From assembly GCF_049844995.1 (NCBI RefSeq), contig NZ_JBNCMC010000004.1, positions 1 to 64,000 of the forward strand: a DNA stretch of 64,000 nucleotides, written 5' to 3'. The translations under genes were made by a program, and so were the position numbers. Shown piece after piece: positions 8,560 through 16,208 of this stretch. Source of the stretch: Luteimicrobium sp049844995 (GTDB lineage: Bacteria > Actinomycetota > Actinomycetes > Actinomycetales > Cellulomonadaceae). The notes under the pieces were generated by a model that was not told the DNA's origin, did not search any database, and was given only the letters and a program-made list of their open reading frames with translations. The first letter of the stretch is position 1; every line of letters begins with the position of its first letter.

Positions 8560-9669
8560 GTGACCGATGGTCTGACCTACGCCGCCGCGGGCGTCGACAC
8601 GGAGGCCGGCGACAAGGCCGTCGAGCTCATGAAGGACGCGGTGCGCCGCACGCACGGCCCCGAGGTCCTGGGCGGCGTCGGCGGGTTCGCCGGCCTGTAC
8701 GACGCCCGTGAGCTGACCCGCTACCGTCACCCCCTGCTCGCGACGTCGACCGACGGCGTCGGGACGAAGGTCGCGATCGCGCAGGCGCTCGACGTGCACG
8801 ACACGATCGGCTTCGACCTCGTCGGCATGGTCGTCGACGACATCGTCGTGGTGGGCGCCAAGCCGCTCTTCATGACGGACTACATCGCGTGCGGCAAGGT
8901 CGTCCCCGAGCGGATCGCCGACGTCGTCCGCGGGATCGCGGCGGCGTGCGAGGTGGCCGGCACGGCGCTCGTCGGCGGCGAGACGGCGGAGCACCCCGGG
9001 CTGCTCGGGCCCGACGAGTACGACGTCGCGGGCGCCGCGACGGGCGTCGTCGAGGCGGACGCGCTGCTCGGCCCGGACCGGGTCCGGCCCGGCGACGTGC
9101 TGATCGGGCTCGCGTCGTCCGGTCTGCACTCGAACGGCTACTCGCTGGTGCGCGCGGTCGTGAAGCACGCGGGCTGGGAGCTCGACCGGCACGTCGACGA
9201 GTTCGGCCGGACGCTCGGCGAGGAGCTGCTCACCCCCACCCGCGTCTACGCGAGCGACTGCCTCGCCCTCGCCGCGGACGACGCCGCGCAGGTGCACGGG
9301 TTCACGCACGTCACGGGCGGCGGCCTCGCCGCGAACCTGGCCCGTGTGCTGCCGTCGGGGACGCTCGCGACCGTCGACCGCGCGTCGTGGGAGGTTCCAG
9401 CCGTGTTCCGCACCGTCCGCGACCTGGGCAAGGTCCCGCAGCGAGACCTCGAGAACACCCTGAACCTCGGCGTCGGGATGGTCGCGATCGTCGGCGCGGA
9501 CGGCGTCGACGCGGCGCTGGCGCGCTGCGAGGCGCTCGGCCTGCCGGCCTGGGTGCTGGGGACCGTGGAGCAGCACGACCCGACGTCCACGGCGGGGGAG
9601 GACCTGGTCACGGGGACCAAGGGCGTCCACGCCGGTGCGGTGCGGATGGTGGGGAGCTACCGGGGGTGA
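8560..9669 (+). CDS. purM: phosphoribosylformylglycinamidine cyclo-ligase (AIR synthetase)
   Basis: 369 residues; the ATP-dependent ring closure that makes 5-aminoimidazole ribotide in purine synthesis. The start VTDGLTYAAAGVD, then STDGVGTK (about residue 63), GMVVDDIVVVGA, LVGGETAEHPG and GLASSGLHSNGYSLVR are signature stretches of PurM. The length is slightly above the usual 345. The frame is open upstream, but the GTG at 8560, preceded by GGAGA seven bases earlier, gives the conserved N-terminus. It follows purF by 109 bases on the same strand. Confidence 0.96.
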   Translation: MTDGLTYAAAGVDTEAGDKAVELMKDAVRRTHGPEVLGGVGGFAGLYDARELTRYRHPLLATSTDGVGTKVAIAQALDVHDTIGFDLVGMVVDDIVVVGAKPLFMTDYIACGKVVPERIADVVRGIAAACEVAGTALVGGETAEHPGLLGPDEYDVAGAATGVVEADALLGPDRVRPGDVLIGLASSGLHSNGYSLVRAVVKHAGWELDRHVDEFGRTLGEELLTPTRVYASDCLALAADDAAQVHGFTHVTGGGLAANLARVLPSGTLATVDRASWEVPAVFRTVRDLGKVPQRDLENTLNLGVGMVAIVGADGVDAALARCEALGLPAWVLGTVEQHDPTSTAGEDLVTGTKGVHAGAVRMVGSYRG

Positions 9670-9724
9670 CCCACCGGGGTGACGCCGTCCACCGAGCGGG
9701 GGGCGGCGTCACCGACGGAAGGTG

Positions 9725-9925
9725 TCAGCGCTCGTCGTTCCAGTCGTTGTACTGATCCTGGAACTCGTCGTCGTTCGACTCGAGCCTGGAGTCGGTGGCG
9801 ACGTCGGTGTTCGAAGAACTTCCGCCGAGCTCGCGTTCGAGCGCGTGGTAGTTCGTGTCGGGGCTGTAGTACTTCAAACGACGAGCGACCTTGGTCTGCT
9901 TCGCCTTCTGACGGCCGCGTCCCAT
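9725..9925 (-). CDS. DUF3073 family small protein
   Basis: 66 residues from an ATG at 9925. The N-terminus MGRGRQKAKQTKVARRLKYY is strongly basic and is the hallmark of DUF3073; the second half is acidic, ending DEFQDQYNDWNDER. The family is confined to actinobacteria, is small and highly conserved, and is typically found between purM and a bldC-like gene, as here. The function is unknown; the basic/acidic split suggests nucleic acid or protein contact, which is inference. The gene converges on purM with a 55-base gap. Confidence 0.92.
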   Translation of the reverse strand: MGRGRQKAKQTKVARRLKYYSPDTNYHALERELGGSSSNTDVATDSRLESNDDEFQDQYNDWNDER

Positions 9926-10312
9926 ATGGCTCGACCCCCTCAACGTGAAAGCCAGGGCAGGCGACGCGCAGACGCGTGCGGCCCTGGTGATGTCTCGTCT
10001 GTTCCAGTGCACAACGGTACATGGTCAGGGGCCGTTCCAGCCACTCGCGGGCCTGGCGGGTCGCTCCGCGCGTGTCTGGCCCGGGGGATTCGGCAGGAGA
10101 AGGGCGGGTGGTCCGTGGCGTCCGGGTCGCTCGACGTGTCGGACATCACGCACGCGCGCCGTTCCTCCCGCTCGCGGCCTCTCGGCTCATTTCACCCATC
10201 GCCCGAGTAGTCGACTTTGCGCGGACTGTCATCATGGAAGGGAGATGTGGCGTCGTGCAGAGGGCGTCCGGCAATCCGCCGGACCGTGCGACGCCCGGTG
10301 TGGAGGTGGAGC
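9926..10312. other. 387-base gap between DUF3073 gene and bldC, with a leader hairpin
   Basis: This divergent spacer holds no convincing gene. On the leftward strand TACCGT (complement of 10014-10019) could be the -10 of the DUF3073 gene. On the rightward strand the bldC leader contains a perfect 7-base inverted repeat GTCCGGC/GCCGGAC (10266-10284, 5-base loop). The overlapping GGGCGTC (10262-10268) can pair instead with GACGCCC (10290-10296), which would make the two folds mutually exclusive. Confidence 0.45.
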
Positions 10313-10534
10313 ATGACTGCGCACGGCATGCAGGGCGAGCCCGAGGTCCTCCTGACCCCGGCCGAGGTCGCGAGCCTCTTCCGTGTCGACCCGAAGACGG
10401 TCACCCGGTGGGCCAAGGCGGGCAAGCTCTCCTACATCCGCACGCTCGGCGGCCACCGTCGCTACCCCGAGGCCGAGGTGCGTGCGCTCCTGGGTGCCGC
10501 GACGACGTCGGACGACGACGCGAAGAAGGACTGA
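10313..10534 (+). CDS. bldC: BldC-family MerR-like DNA-binding protein
   Basis: 73 residues, a single winged-helix MerR-like domain with no effector domain. LLTPAEVASLFRVDPKTVTRWAKAGKLSYIRTLGGHRRY (given in parts: PAEVASLFRVDPKTVTRWAK, then TLGGHRRYPEAEVRALL) is close to Streptomyces BldC, which binds DNA as head-to-tail oligomers on direct repeats and times development. In non-sporulating relatives its targets are not known. GGAGG and GGAG lie before the ATG at 10313, which fits the family length; longer frames upstream are not needed. It is divergent from the DUF3073 gene, the usual arrangement in actinobacteria. Confidence 0.93.
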   Translation: MTAHGMQGEPEVLLTPAEVASLFRVDPKTVTRWAKAGKLSYIRTLGGHRRYPEAEVRALLGAATTSDDDAKKD

Positions 10535-10632
10535 GGCGACGACGGACCGAGGTGGCACGGCCGGCGTCGCAGCCGGCCGCGCCCGCCCGGGCCCTGCGCC
10601 CGCGCCGCGCCCGGCGTGCCGGGGAGACGGCG

Positions 10633-10908
10633 TCAGCGCCGGCGGAGCGCGGTCCGCGCGCCGAGCGCGAGGACGGCGACGCCGACCCCGACGAGGACCT
10701 TGACGTTGCGTGCCCGGCCCGCCTGACGCGGCAGGCCGTCGCCGGTGAAGAGGCCCGCGGTGTCGGTCGCCGCCTGCTTGGTCGACGCGGCGAAGCGCGT
10801 GGCCTGCGCCCGGGGATCGAGGTGTGCCGAGAGCTCGTCGACCGTGCTCGCGAGCTCGGCGCGGGCCTGGGCGAGCTCCTCCTGGAGCTGGGTCTCCTTG
10901 GTGCTCAT
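10633..10908 (-). CDS. DUF3618 small membrane-anchored protein
   Basis: 91 residues. The start MSTKETQLQEELAQARAELA is a charged helix, followed by TVDELSAHLDPRAQATRFA, the motif of DUF3618, and a C-terminal membrane helix (about residues 70-85, VLVGVGVAVLALGARTAL) with a basic tail. The family occurs in actinobacteria beside phage-holin-like PF07332 proteins and is thought to act at the cell envelope; its function is unknown. Its ATG overlaps the stop of the upstream gene (ATGA), so the two are translationally coupled. Confidence 0.85.
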   Translation of the reverse strand: MSTKETQLQEELAQARAELASTVDELSAHLDPRAQATRFAASTKQAATDTAGLFTGDGLPRQAGRARNVKVLVGVGVAVLALGARTALRRR

Positions 10909-11321
10909 CGGGCACCACCTCCCTTGAGCGCGGCGATGTCCTGCTTGAGGCTGTCGACGGTCTCGTCTGTCTTCGGGATGCCCCGTTGGACGGCCTTCAC
11001 GCCGACGAACGCCAGCGCCCCCACGATGATCAGCAGGCCGGCCGCCGTCAGGAGCGCGGCGAGCCAGTCGACGAACACGTGGGCGAGGCCCAGGTACCCG
11101 GCGAACACCAGGTAGACGAGGATGAAGAAGCCGAGGACGCCCGCGACGACGAGCAGCGCGATCCCGATCCCGGCGTTCTTCGCCTTCTCGACGAGCTGCG
11201 CCTTGGCGAGCTCGATCTCGGTGCGTGCGATGCGGGTGACCTGCTCGGTGGCCTTCTCGACGAGCCGCCCCAGCGACGCCCGCTGCTCGGAGGCCGGTCG
11301 GCCGTCGTCCCAGTCGCTCAT
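10905..11321 (-). CDS. phage holin family (PF07332-type) membrane protein
   Basis: 138 residues. An N-terminal amphipathic, charged segment (ASLGRLVEKATEQVTRIART) leads into two long hydrophobic helices, about residues 49-74 (GIGIALLVVAGVLGFFILVY) and 82-108, with a charged tail. This is the pattern of the holin-like superfamily III proteins that sit in many actinobacterial chromosomes; despite the name they are not phage genes. The partner DUF3618 gene overlaps it by four bases. The leftward ATG at 11321 has a GAGGGCGC stretch upstream as a ribosome site. Confidence 0.85.
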   Translation of the reverse strand: MSDWDDGRPASEQRASLGRLVEKATEQVTRIARTEIELAKAQLVEKAKNAGIGIALLVVAGVLGFFILVYLVFAGYLGLAHVFVDWLAALLTAAGLLIIVGALAFVGVKAVQRGIPKTDETVDSLKQDIAALKGGGAR

Positions 11322-11443
11322 GCGCCCTCCTTCGATGTCCCCCGCAGGGCCGTCGACCAGCTGTCGACCTGCGCTGCGGGGCCAGTCCGAGCCTATCGAC
11401 TGTGCAGGTCGGGCGCAGGCTAACCACAGGCCGGGGGGACGAC

Positions 11444-11474
11444 GAAGGACCCCCGGGATTCCCGAGGGTCCTTC
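11444..11474 (-). terminator. terminator of the tRNA cluster
   Basis: GAAGGACCC (11444-11452) pairs with GGGTCCTTC (11466-11474); the inside CGGG-ATT-CCCG can extend the stem apart from one mismatch. It lies six bases beyond the 3' end of tRNA-Phe. Confidence 0.7.
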
Positions 11475-11479
11475 TGAGG

Positions 11480-11552
11480 TGGCTCCGACCGGCGTCGATC
11501 CGGTGACCTTTCGATTTTCAGTCGAACGCTCTACCAACTGAGCTACAGAGCC
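11480..11552 (-). tRNA. tRNA-Phe (anticodon GAA)
   Basis: A 73-base cloverleaf: acceptor GGCTCTG with CGGAGCC, D arm GCTC..GAGC, anticodon loop CTGAAAA and T loop GATCGAC, discriminator A. CCA is not encoded. It is the last of three tRNAs read leftward. Confidence 0.96.
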
Positions 11553-11605
11553 CTGACGGAAACACCCGGACGCGTCCTTCGACGTGACCGGGTGTCGCTG
11601 CCGAG

Positions 11606-11679
11606 CGACCCTGACGGGACTTGAACCCGCGACCTCCGCCGTGACAGGGCGGCGCGCTAACCAACTGCGCTACAGGGCC
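11606..11679 (-). tRNA. tRNA-Asp (anticodon GTC)
   Basis: A 74-base cloverleaf: acceptor GGCCCTG with CAGGGTC (one G-T pair), anticodon loop CTGTCAC giving GTC, T loop TTCAAGT, discriminator G. CCA is not encoded. Confidence 0.96.
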
Positions 11680-11779
11680 TGGTGGTGATCCGCTCCGTGA
11701 AGCGAACCGAGAGGATCGTATCCCACCGAGGCGCCGATCCCGAAATCCGGTCCCGGCCCCGGAGAACGACCTGCTCGCG

Positions 11780-11852
11780 TACCCCCAACGGGATTCGAAC
11801 CCGTGCTACCGCCGTGAAAGGGCGGGGTCCTAGGCCGCTAGACGATGGGGGC
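11780..11852 (-). tRNA. tRNA-Glu (anticodon TTC)
   Basis: A 73-base cloverleaf starting GCCCCCATCGTCTAGCGGCC, anticodon loop CTTTCAC giving TTC, T arm CGGGTTCGAATCCCG, discriminator A. It is first in the order Glu-Asp-Phe, a common actinobacterial tRNA group. Confidence 0.96.
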
Positions 11853-11894
11853 TCAGGGACGACGGCAAGTGTAGCGGGCTGGGAGGATGGCCGG

Positions 11895-12248
11895 GTGGTG
11901 GAGATGACGCGCGCCGAGTTCGAGGACGCCGTGCGCGACGCGCTCGACGAGATCCCGCGGGACCTCGCCCGCCAGATGGACAACGTGGTGGTGCTCGTCG
12001 AGGACGACGCGCCCGCCGACGACCCGGAGCTCCTCGGCCTGTACGAGGGCACGCCGCTCACCGAGCGCGGCTCCTGGTGGGCGGCGGGCGCGCTGCCCGA
12101 CCGCATCACGATCTTCCGCAACCCGACCCTCGCCATCTGCGACGACCGGGAGGACGTCGTCGAGGAGGTCGTGATCACCGTCGTCCACGAGGTCGCGCAC
12201 CACTTCGGCATCGACGACGAGCGCCTCCACGAGCTCGGCTGGGCCTGA
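11895..12248 (+). CDS. zincin-like metallopeptidase family protein (DUF1025/MMP1 type)
   Basis: 117 residues from the GTG at 11895, eight bases after GGGAGG; the in-frame GTG 11898 and ATG 11904 are possible. The start EMTRAEFEDAVRDALDEIPR and the C-terminal VVITVVHEVAHHFGIDD carry the HExxH zinc motif (HEVAH) with a downstream Asp/Glu-rich helix (DERLHELGW). This is the minimal metallopeptidase family seen in many bacteria. The partner or substrate is not known. It is divergent from the tRNA group. Confidence 0.88.
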   Translation: MVEMTRAEFEDAVRDALDEIPRDLARQMDNVVVLVEDDAPADDPELLGLYEGTPLTERGSWWAAGALPDRITIFRNPTLAICDDREDVVEEVVITVVHEVAHHFGIDDERLHELGWA

Positions 12249-12292
12249 GGGAAGGGCGGCTGCAGAGGCCTGGAGGGGGGTGCGGGTGGCTC

Positions 12293-13294
12293 TCAGCCGC
12301 GGTGAGCGCGGCGCGCGTCCCAGGCCGACCGCACCATCTCGTCGAGCGTGTGCCGCATGGCCCAGTCGAGGTCGCGGGCGGCCGCCTCGCCCGAGGCGAC
12401 GATGCGCGCAGGGTCGCCGGGGCGCCGGGGTGCGACCTCGGGCGTGAAGTCGATGCCCGTCACGCGCGCCATCGCGTCCATGATCTGCCGCACGGAGACA
12501 CCGTCGCCGGAGCCGAGGTTGTAGACGGGCGCGAGCTCGCGGCCGGCCTCGAGCGCCTGCGCGGCGGCGACGTGGGAGACCGCGAGGTCGGCGACGTGCA
12601 CGTAGTCGCGCACGCAGGTGCCGTCGGGCGTCGCGTAGTCCGTGCCGTTGATGCGGGGCGTGCGGCCCTCGAGCAGTGCGTCGAGCACGAGCGGGAACAG
12701 GTTGTGCGGGCTGGTGTCGTACAGGTCGGGGGAGCCCGAGCCCACGACGTTGAAGTAGCGCAGCGAGGTGTGGCGGAACGGCGTGCCGCCCGTGGCCTCG
12801 GCCGCGCGGCCCTCGTCGGCGAGCAGCCACTCGCCGATGAGCTTCGACTCGCCGTACGGCGACTCGGGGTGCGTCTCGGTGGCCTCGGTGACCAGGTCGA
12901 CGTCGGGCGTGCCGTACGTGGCCGCCGACGACGAGAAGACGATCCGCGGGACGCCGGCCTGGGCCATCGCGTCGAGCAGGCTGACCGTGCCCGTGACGTT
13001 CTGGGTGTAGGTGTGCCGGGGGCGCTTGACGGACTCGCCCGCGTACTTGAAGCCCGCGAGGTGCACGACGCCGGTGACGCCGTGGTCGCGCATCGCCGCG
13101 ACGAGCGTCGCGGTGTCGAGGATCGACGCCTCGACGAACGGGACGGCGGGGAGGTCGCCCGCGCCGTCGGGCACGAACGCCCGGTGCCCCGACGACAGGT
13201 CGTCCACGACGACAGGCGCGATGCCCGCCTCCGAGAACGCGCGCACCACATGAGAACCGATGTAGCCGGCACCGCCGGTCACGAGCCACGTCAT
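12293..13294 (-). CDS. galE: UDP-glucose 4-epimerase
   Basis: 333 residues; interconverts UDP-glucose and UDP-galactose for sugar use and envelope polysaccharides. The Rossmann motif GGAGYIGSH is at residues 7-15, DDLSSGH follows, the Ser of FSSSAATYG and the YGESK (Tyr-x-x-x-Lys) catalytic pair are present, and VRDYVHVADLA and NLGSGDG are typical of GalE. The ATG at 13294 starts directly at MTWLVTGG. A -10-like TACCGT (13307-13302) ends seven bases upstream, so the mRNA is probably leaderless. Confidence 0.94.
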   Translation of the reverse strand: MTWLVTGGAGYIGSHVVRAFSEAGIAPVVVDDLSSGHRAFVPDGAGDLPAVPFVEASILDTATLVAAMRDHGVTGVVHLAGFKYAGESVKRPRHTYTQNVTGTVSLLDAMAQAGVPRIVFSSSAATYGTPDVDLVTEATETHPESPYGESKLIGEWLLADEGRAAEATGGTPFRHTSLRYFNVVGSGSPDLYDTSPHNLFPLVLDALLEGRTPRINGTDYATPDGTCVRDYVHVADLAVSHVAAAQALEAGRELAPVYNLGSGDGVSVRQIMDAMARVTGIDFTPEVAPRRPGDPARIVASGEAAARDLDWAMRHTLDEMVRSAWDARRAHRG

Positions 13295-13362
13295 GCCCGA
13301 CACGGTATCCGACGAGGTCGGGGGGCTTCCGTGCCCGCCCTGCCTCTGGTTCACTCGGACCC

Positions 13363-14169
13363 ATGACGTGGAAGCGCTCCCACCGTCGGCGCCGCACCGC
13401 TGCGGCCGGCGTCCTCGCGGCCGTTCTCGCACTCGCCGCGGGCTGCTCGTCCGACGACGACGGAGGGGACGGCCCGGCGTCGTCGCCGTCGCCCAGCGCG
13501 ACCCCGCAGCCGCAGGTGGGCGCGGCCTGCCCGGCCGACGCCGCGGGCGGCACCCAGGTGCGGTTCGGCGAGGACGACTACCTCGGCGGCGTCGTCATGG
13601 GGTCCGGGACGACGGGCATCGTGCTCGCCCACGAGTACCAGTCCGACTCCTGCAACTGGCTCCCGTACGCCAAGGCCCTCGCCGCGAAGGGCTACACCAC
13701 GCTCGCGTTCGACTTCGCCGGCAACGGCGGATCGGTGCTGGGGCCCGGGACGCAGAGCAACGACGCCGACGTCGAGCAGGCCGCGGCCTACCTCAAGTCC
13801 CACGGCGCCACGAAGATCGTCCTCATGGGGGCGTCCATGGGCGCCGAGGCGTCGCTCAACGACGTCGGGGAGGTCGCGCCCGAGGCCGTCGTGTCGCTCG
13901 CGACGCCGCTCAACTTCCTGAACGAGGCCGTCGACGCCGCCGGCGTCACCGTGCCGGTCCTGCTGATCGCGGGCAAGGACGACTCGAACGGAGGCTTCGC
14001 GGACGCCGCCCGCATCGTCGCGAAGCAGGTTCCGAGCAAGGACAAGACCGTGAAGATCGTCGACTCGTCGGAGCACGGCACCGGCCTGCTGCGGTCGGCG
14101 CAGAGCGGGACCGTCGAGAAGAGCATCGAGGCGTTCCTCGCGACGTACGCGCCGCCGACGACGTCGTGA
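13363..14169 (+). CDS. alpha/beta-hydrolase lipoprotein
   Basis: 268 residues. A basic N-terminus and hydrophobic helix end in the lipobox LAAGC (Cys28), so the mature protein is a lipid-anchored surface protein; a Ser/Pro/Asp linker follows. The hydrolase domain has the oxyanion stretch VLAHEYQSDSC, the nucleophile elbow GASMGA (about residue 160), an acid in AGKDDSNGG (about 206) and EHGTGL for the catalytic His (about 232). It belongs to the dienelactone-hydrolase-like group; the substrate cannot be told. It is divergent from galE with 68 bases between. Confidence 0.82.
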   Translation: MTWKRSHRRRRTAAAGVLAAVLALAAGCSSDDDGGDGPASSPSPSATPQPQVGAACPADAAGGTQVRFGEDDYLGGVVMGSGTTGIVLAHEYQSDSCNWLPYAKALAAKGYTTLAFDFAGNGGSVLGPGTQSNDADVEQAAAYLKSHGATKIVLMGASMGAEASLNDVGEVAPEAVVSLATPLNFLNEAVDAAGVTVPVLLIAGKDDSNGGFADAARIVAKQVPSKDKTVKIVDSSEHGTGLLRSAQSGTVEKSIEAFLATYAPPTTS

Positions 14170-14209
14170 CCGCGGTCCCGGCCGGGCGTCGTCGGGCCGG
14201 GGAGGGGCT

Positions 14210-14641
14210 TCAGGCCGCGGCGGCGCGGACCAGCGTGAGCAGCGCCTCGGCGTACGCGTCGGAGGGGTCGACCGCGGTGAACGACTGCGGGCCGGCGGGC
14301 AGGGCGACGTCGACGGTCCAGCGGGCGGTCGCGTCCGAGCCGTCCTCCGCCGCGACCCGGCTCAGGGAGCGGAACGTGCCGCCCAGCAGGTCGCGGAGCT
14401 GGTGCTCCGCCGGGAGCCACAGGGCGTCCTCCAGGGCCACGGAGTCGAGCGCCCACTCCGTCGTCCCGTTGAAGCCCAGGACCGAGCCGGTCTCGTAGCG
14501 GTGCTCCTCGATCGTCATCTCCGAGACGGTGAACACCTGGTCGTCGAGGCCGTCCGCGTCGAGGGCGAACCGGTCGCCGTCCAGGGGCGTCCAGCGGACG
14601 CCCGCGTCACGCAGGGCACGGGCCAGGGAGCGAGAGATCAT
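14210..14641 (-). CDS. conserved actinobacterial protein of unknown function (often mislabelled CpaE)
   Basis: 143 residues, soluble. MISRSLARALRDAGVRWTP, then DQVFTVSEMTIE, FNGTTEWALDSV and LPAEHQLRDLLGG are shared, from memory, by a short actinobacterial family sometimes labelled pilus assembly protein CpaE, but there is no P-loop or receiver domain and the label is not supported. -10 element GATACT (14653-14648) lies exactly six bases before the ATG, indicating a leaderless mRNA. It ends 40 bases from the converging lipoprotein gene. Confidence 0.7.
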   Translation of the reverse strand: MISRSLARALRDAGVRWTPLDGDRFALDADGLDDQVFTVSEMTIEEHRYETGSVLGFNGTTEWALDSVALEDALWLPAEHQLRDLLGGTFRSLSRVAAEDGSDATARWTVDVALPAGPQSFTAVDPSDAYAEALLTLVRAAAA

Positions 14642-14657
14642 CGGCCCAGTATCGCCG

Positions 14658-15422
14658 CTACTCGGAGCTCGCAGGGCCGACGGCGCCCGGTGTCAGCGCG
14701 CGCCCGTCCAGCCAGCCCCGCAGCCGGTCGGGCTGGTTGGTGATCACACCCTCGACGCCCGCGGCCGCGACCGCCGTCCACGCGACCGGGTCGTCGAGCG
14801 TCCACGGATAGACCTCGAGCCCCGCGTCGTGCAGCTCGCGGACCCGCGAGAGCCGCTCGCGCAGCAGCCGCTTGGAGGGGTTGCAGGCGACGACGCCGAG
14901 GTGCCGGCAGGCGCGCACGACGTCCGGCGTCCACAGCTCGACGAGGAGCGCGCGGGGCAGGTCCGGGGCGGCGTCGCGGAGGGCGCCGACCGTGCGCCGC
15001 CGGAAGCTCTGGAAGGTCGCGCGCGACGCGAGCCCCGCGGTCCGGACCGTGTCGGTGACCCGCCGCGCGTCGTCGGCGGACCACAGCCCCTTGAGCTCGA
15101 CGAGCACCCCGACGGACGCGTAGCGGGCGACCAGCTCGAGCACGGCCGCGAGCTCGGGGACCCGCTGGCCCGCGAACACGGGGGAGAACCGCGTGCCGGC
15201 GTCGAGCGCTCGCACCTCGGCGAGCGTGAGGTCCTTGACGCGCCCGGTGCCGTCGGTCGTGAGGGTCACGTCGCGGTCGTGGATCACGACGAGCGCGCCG
15301 TCGCGCGTCCGGCGGACGTCCAGCTCGACCGCGTCCGCGCCCACCCGGCAGGCGGCCTCGAACGCGGCGAGCGTGTTCTGCGGGGCGACGGACGAGTTGC
15401 CCCGGTGGGCGACGACGCGCAT
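14658..15422 (-). CDS. glycerophosphodiester phosphodiesterase
   Basis: 254 residues, cytoplasmic, single GDPD TIM barrel. The sequence opens with VVAHRGNSSVAPQNTLAAFE, then ELDVRRTRDG and VVIHD, which supply the catalytic His pair and metal ligands. LVELKG and the terminal EGVITNQPDRL complete the family pattern. One oddity: the usual PENT motif reads PQNT, so one expected metal-binding Glu is Gln. The enzyme hydrolyses glycerophosphodiesters to sn-glycerol 3-phosphate and an alcohol. It could feed phospholipid turnover and phosphate recovery; no transporter is adjacent. Confidence 0.88.
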   Translation of the reverse strand: MRVVAHRGNSSVAPQNTLAAFEAACRVGADAVELDVRRTRDGALVVIHDRDVTLTTDGTGRVKDLTLAEVRALDAGTRFSPVFAGQRVPELAAVLELVARYASVGVLVELKGLWSADDARRVTDTVRTAGLASRATFQSFRRRTVGALRDAAPDLPRALLVELWTPDVVRACRHLGVVACNPSKRLLRERLSRVRELHDAGLEVYPWTLDDPVAWTAVAAAGVEGVITNQPDRLRGWLDGRALTPGAVGPASSE

Positions 15423-15465
15423 GTCCCCAGCCTGCCGCCTTTCGTGCGTCCCGGCGAACCGCGGG

Positions 15466-16110
15466 TCAGCCCGCGACCGACCGGTAGGTCGGGCGCCCGG
15501 CCGGGCGATAGGTCGTCACGACGATCCCGCTGCCGGTCCGGCGCACGTCCCCGAGCGTGAACGCAGCGCTCGCGGACCCCGTCGGGAACAGCCGCTCGCC
15601 GCGCCCCAGGACGACCGGGAACGTCAGCAGGCGCAGCTCGTCGAGCAGCCCCTGGGCGACCAGCCACGCGACGAGCGTCGGGCTGCCGTGCACCTGCAGC
15701 TCGTCGCCGACCGGCGACGGCGGGGCCTCCTTGAGCCGCTCGACGGCGGCGCGCACGTCCTCGCCGTCGCGGCCCACGACGTGCGTCCCGGCCCACGTGG
15801 GGTCGGTGAGCGTCGTCGAGACGACGTGCTTGGGCAGGTCGTCGAGGCGCTGGGCGACGACGTTCGTGACGCCGCCGACCTCGCGCGGCGCCGTCGGCCA
15901 GTAGGCCGCGAAGATGTCGTAGGTCCGGCGGCCGAGCAGGAAGCCCGCCGCGCGCCCGAACACCGCGGTGATCACCTCGTTCATGCCCTCGTCGGCGTAG
16001 GGGGCGAGCCAGCCGCCACGGTCGAAGGCGCCGCTGCGGTCCTCGTCCGGGGCGCCCGGCCCCTGCACCACGCCGTCGATGGTCTGGAACATGGTCGCCG
16101 TCAGCCTCAT
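15466..16110 (-). CDS. dihydrofolate reductase family (RibD C-terminal-like) protein
   Basis: 214 residues from the ATG at 16110, which begins the conserved strand MRLTATMFQTIDG. Further motifs are LLGRRTYDIFAAYWP and VHGSPTLVAWLVAQGLLDEL, then LGRGERLFP, the pattern of the RibD_C/YyaP-type reductases that bind NADPH. These stand-alone proteins are not true folate enzymes, and substrates are mostly unknown. It is separated by 43 bases from the GDPD gene and is divergent from the hydrolase at 16209. Confidence 0.85.
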   Translation of the reverse strand: MRLTATMFQTIDGVVQGPGAPDEDRSGAFDRGGWLAPYADEGMNEVITAVFGRAAGFLLGRRTYDIFAAYWPTAPREVGGVTNVVAQRLDDLPKHVVSTTLTDPTWAGTHVVGRDGEDVRAAVERLKEAPPSPVGDELQVHGSPTLVAWLVAQGLLDELRLLTFPVVLGRGERLFPTGSASAAFTLGDVRRTGSGIVVTTYRPAGRPTYRSVAG

Positions 16111-16195
16111 AGCGCCCCAGCCTCCCGGGTGAGGCCGCGGGGCGCCAGGGGGCACGGGTCACGGGTCGGTCACGGGCGGCGAGCCGCCGGTCCGC

Positions 16196-16201
16196 TACCT
16201 T
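16196..16201 (+). promoter_or_regulatory. -10 element for leaderless transcription of the 16209 gene
   Basis: TACCTT ends seven bases before the GTG at 16209, which selects this codon over the TTG at 16200. Confidence 0.5.
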
Positions 16202-16208
16202 GAGGTCG

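Noticed and set aside
10905..11321. Prophage remnant because of the holin-like protein
   Set aside because: The family is a normal chromosomal gene in actinobacteria, and no other phage gene is near, although tRNA genes are.
11480..11852. Integration site (att) at the tRNA cluster
   Set aside because: No direct repeat of a tRNA 3' end and no integrase in the window.
14210..14641. Annotation as pilus assembly protein CpaE
   Set aside because: No P-loop, receiver domain or pilus gene neighbours; the name seems to be copied from a wrong label.
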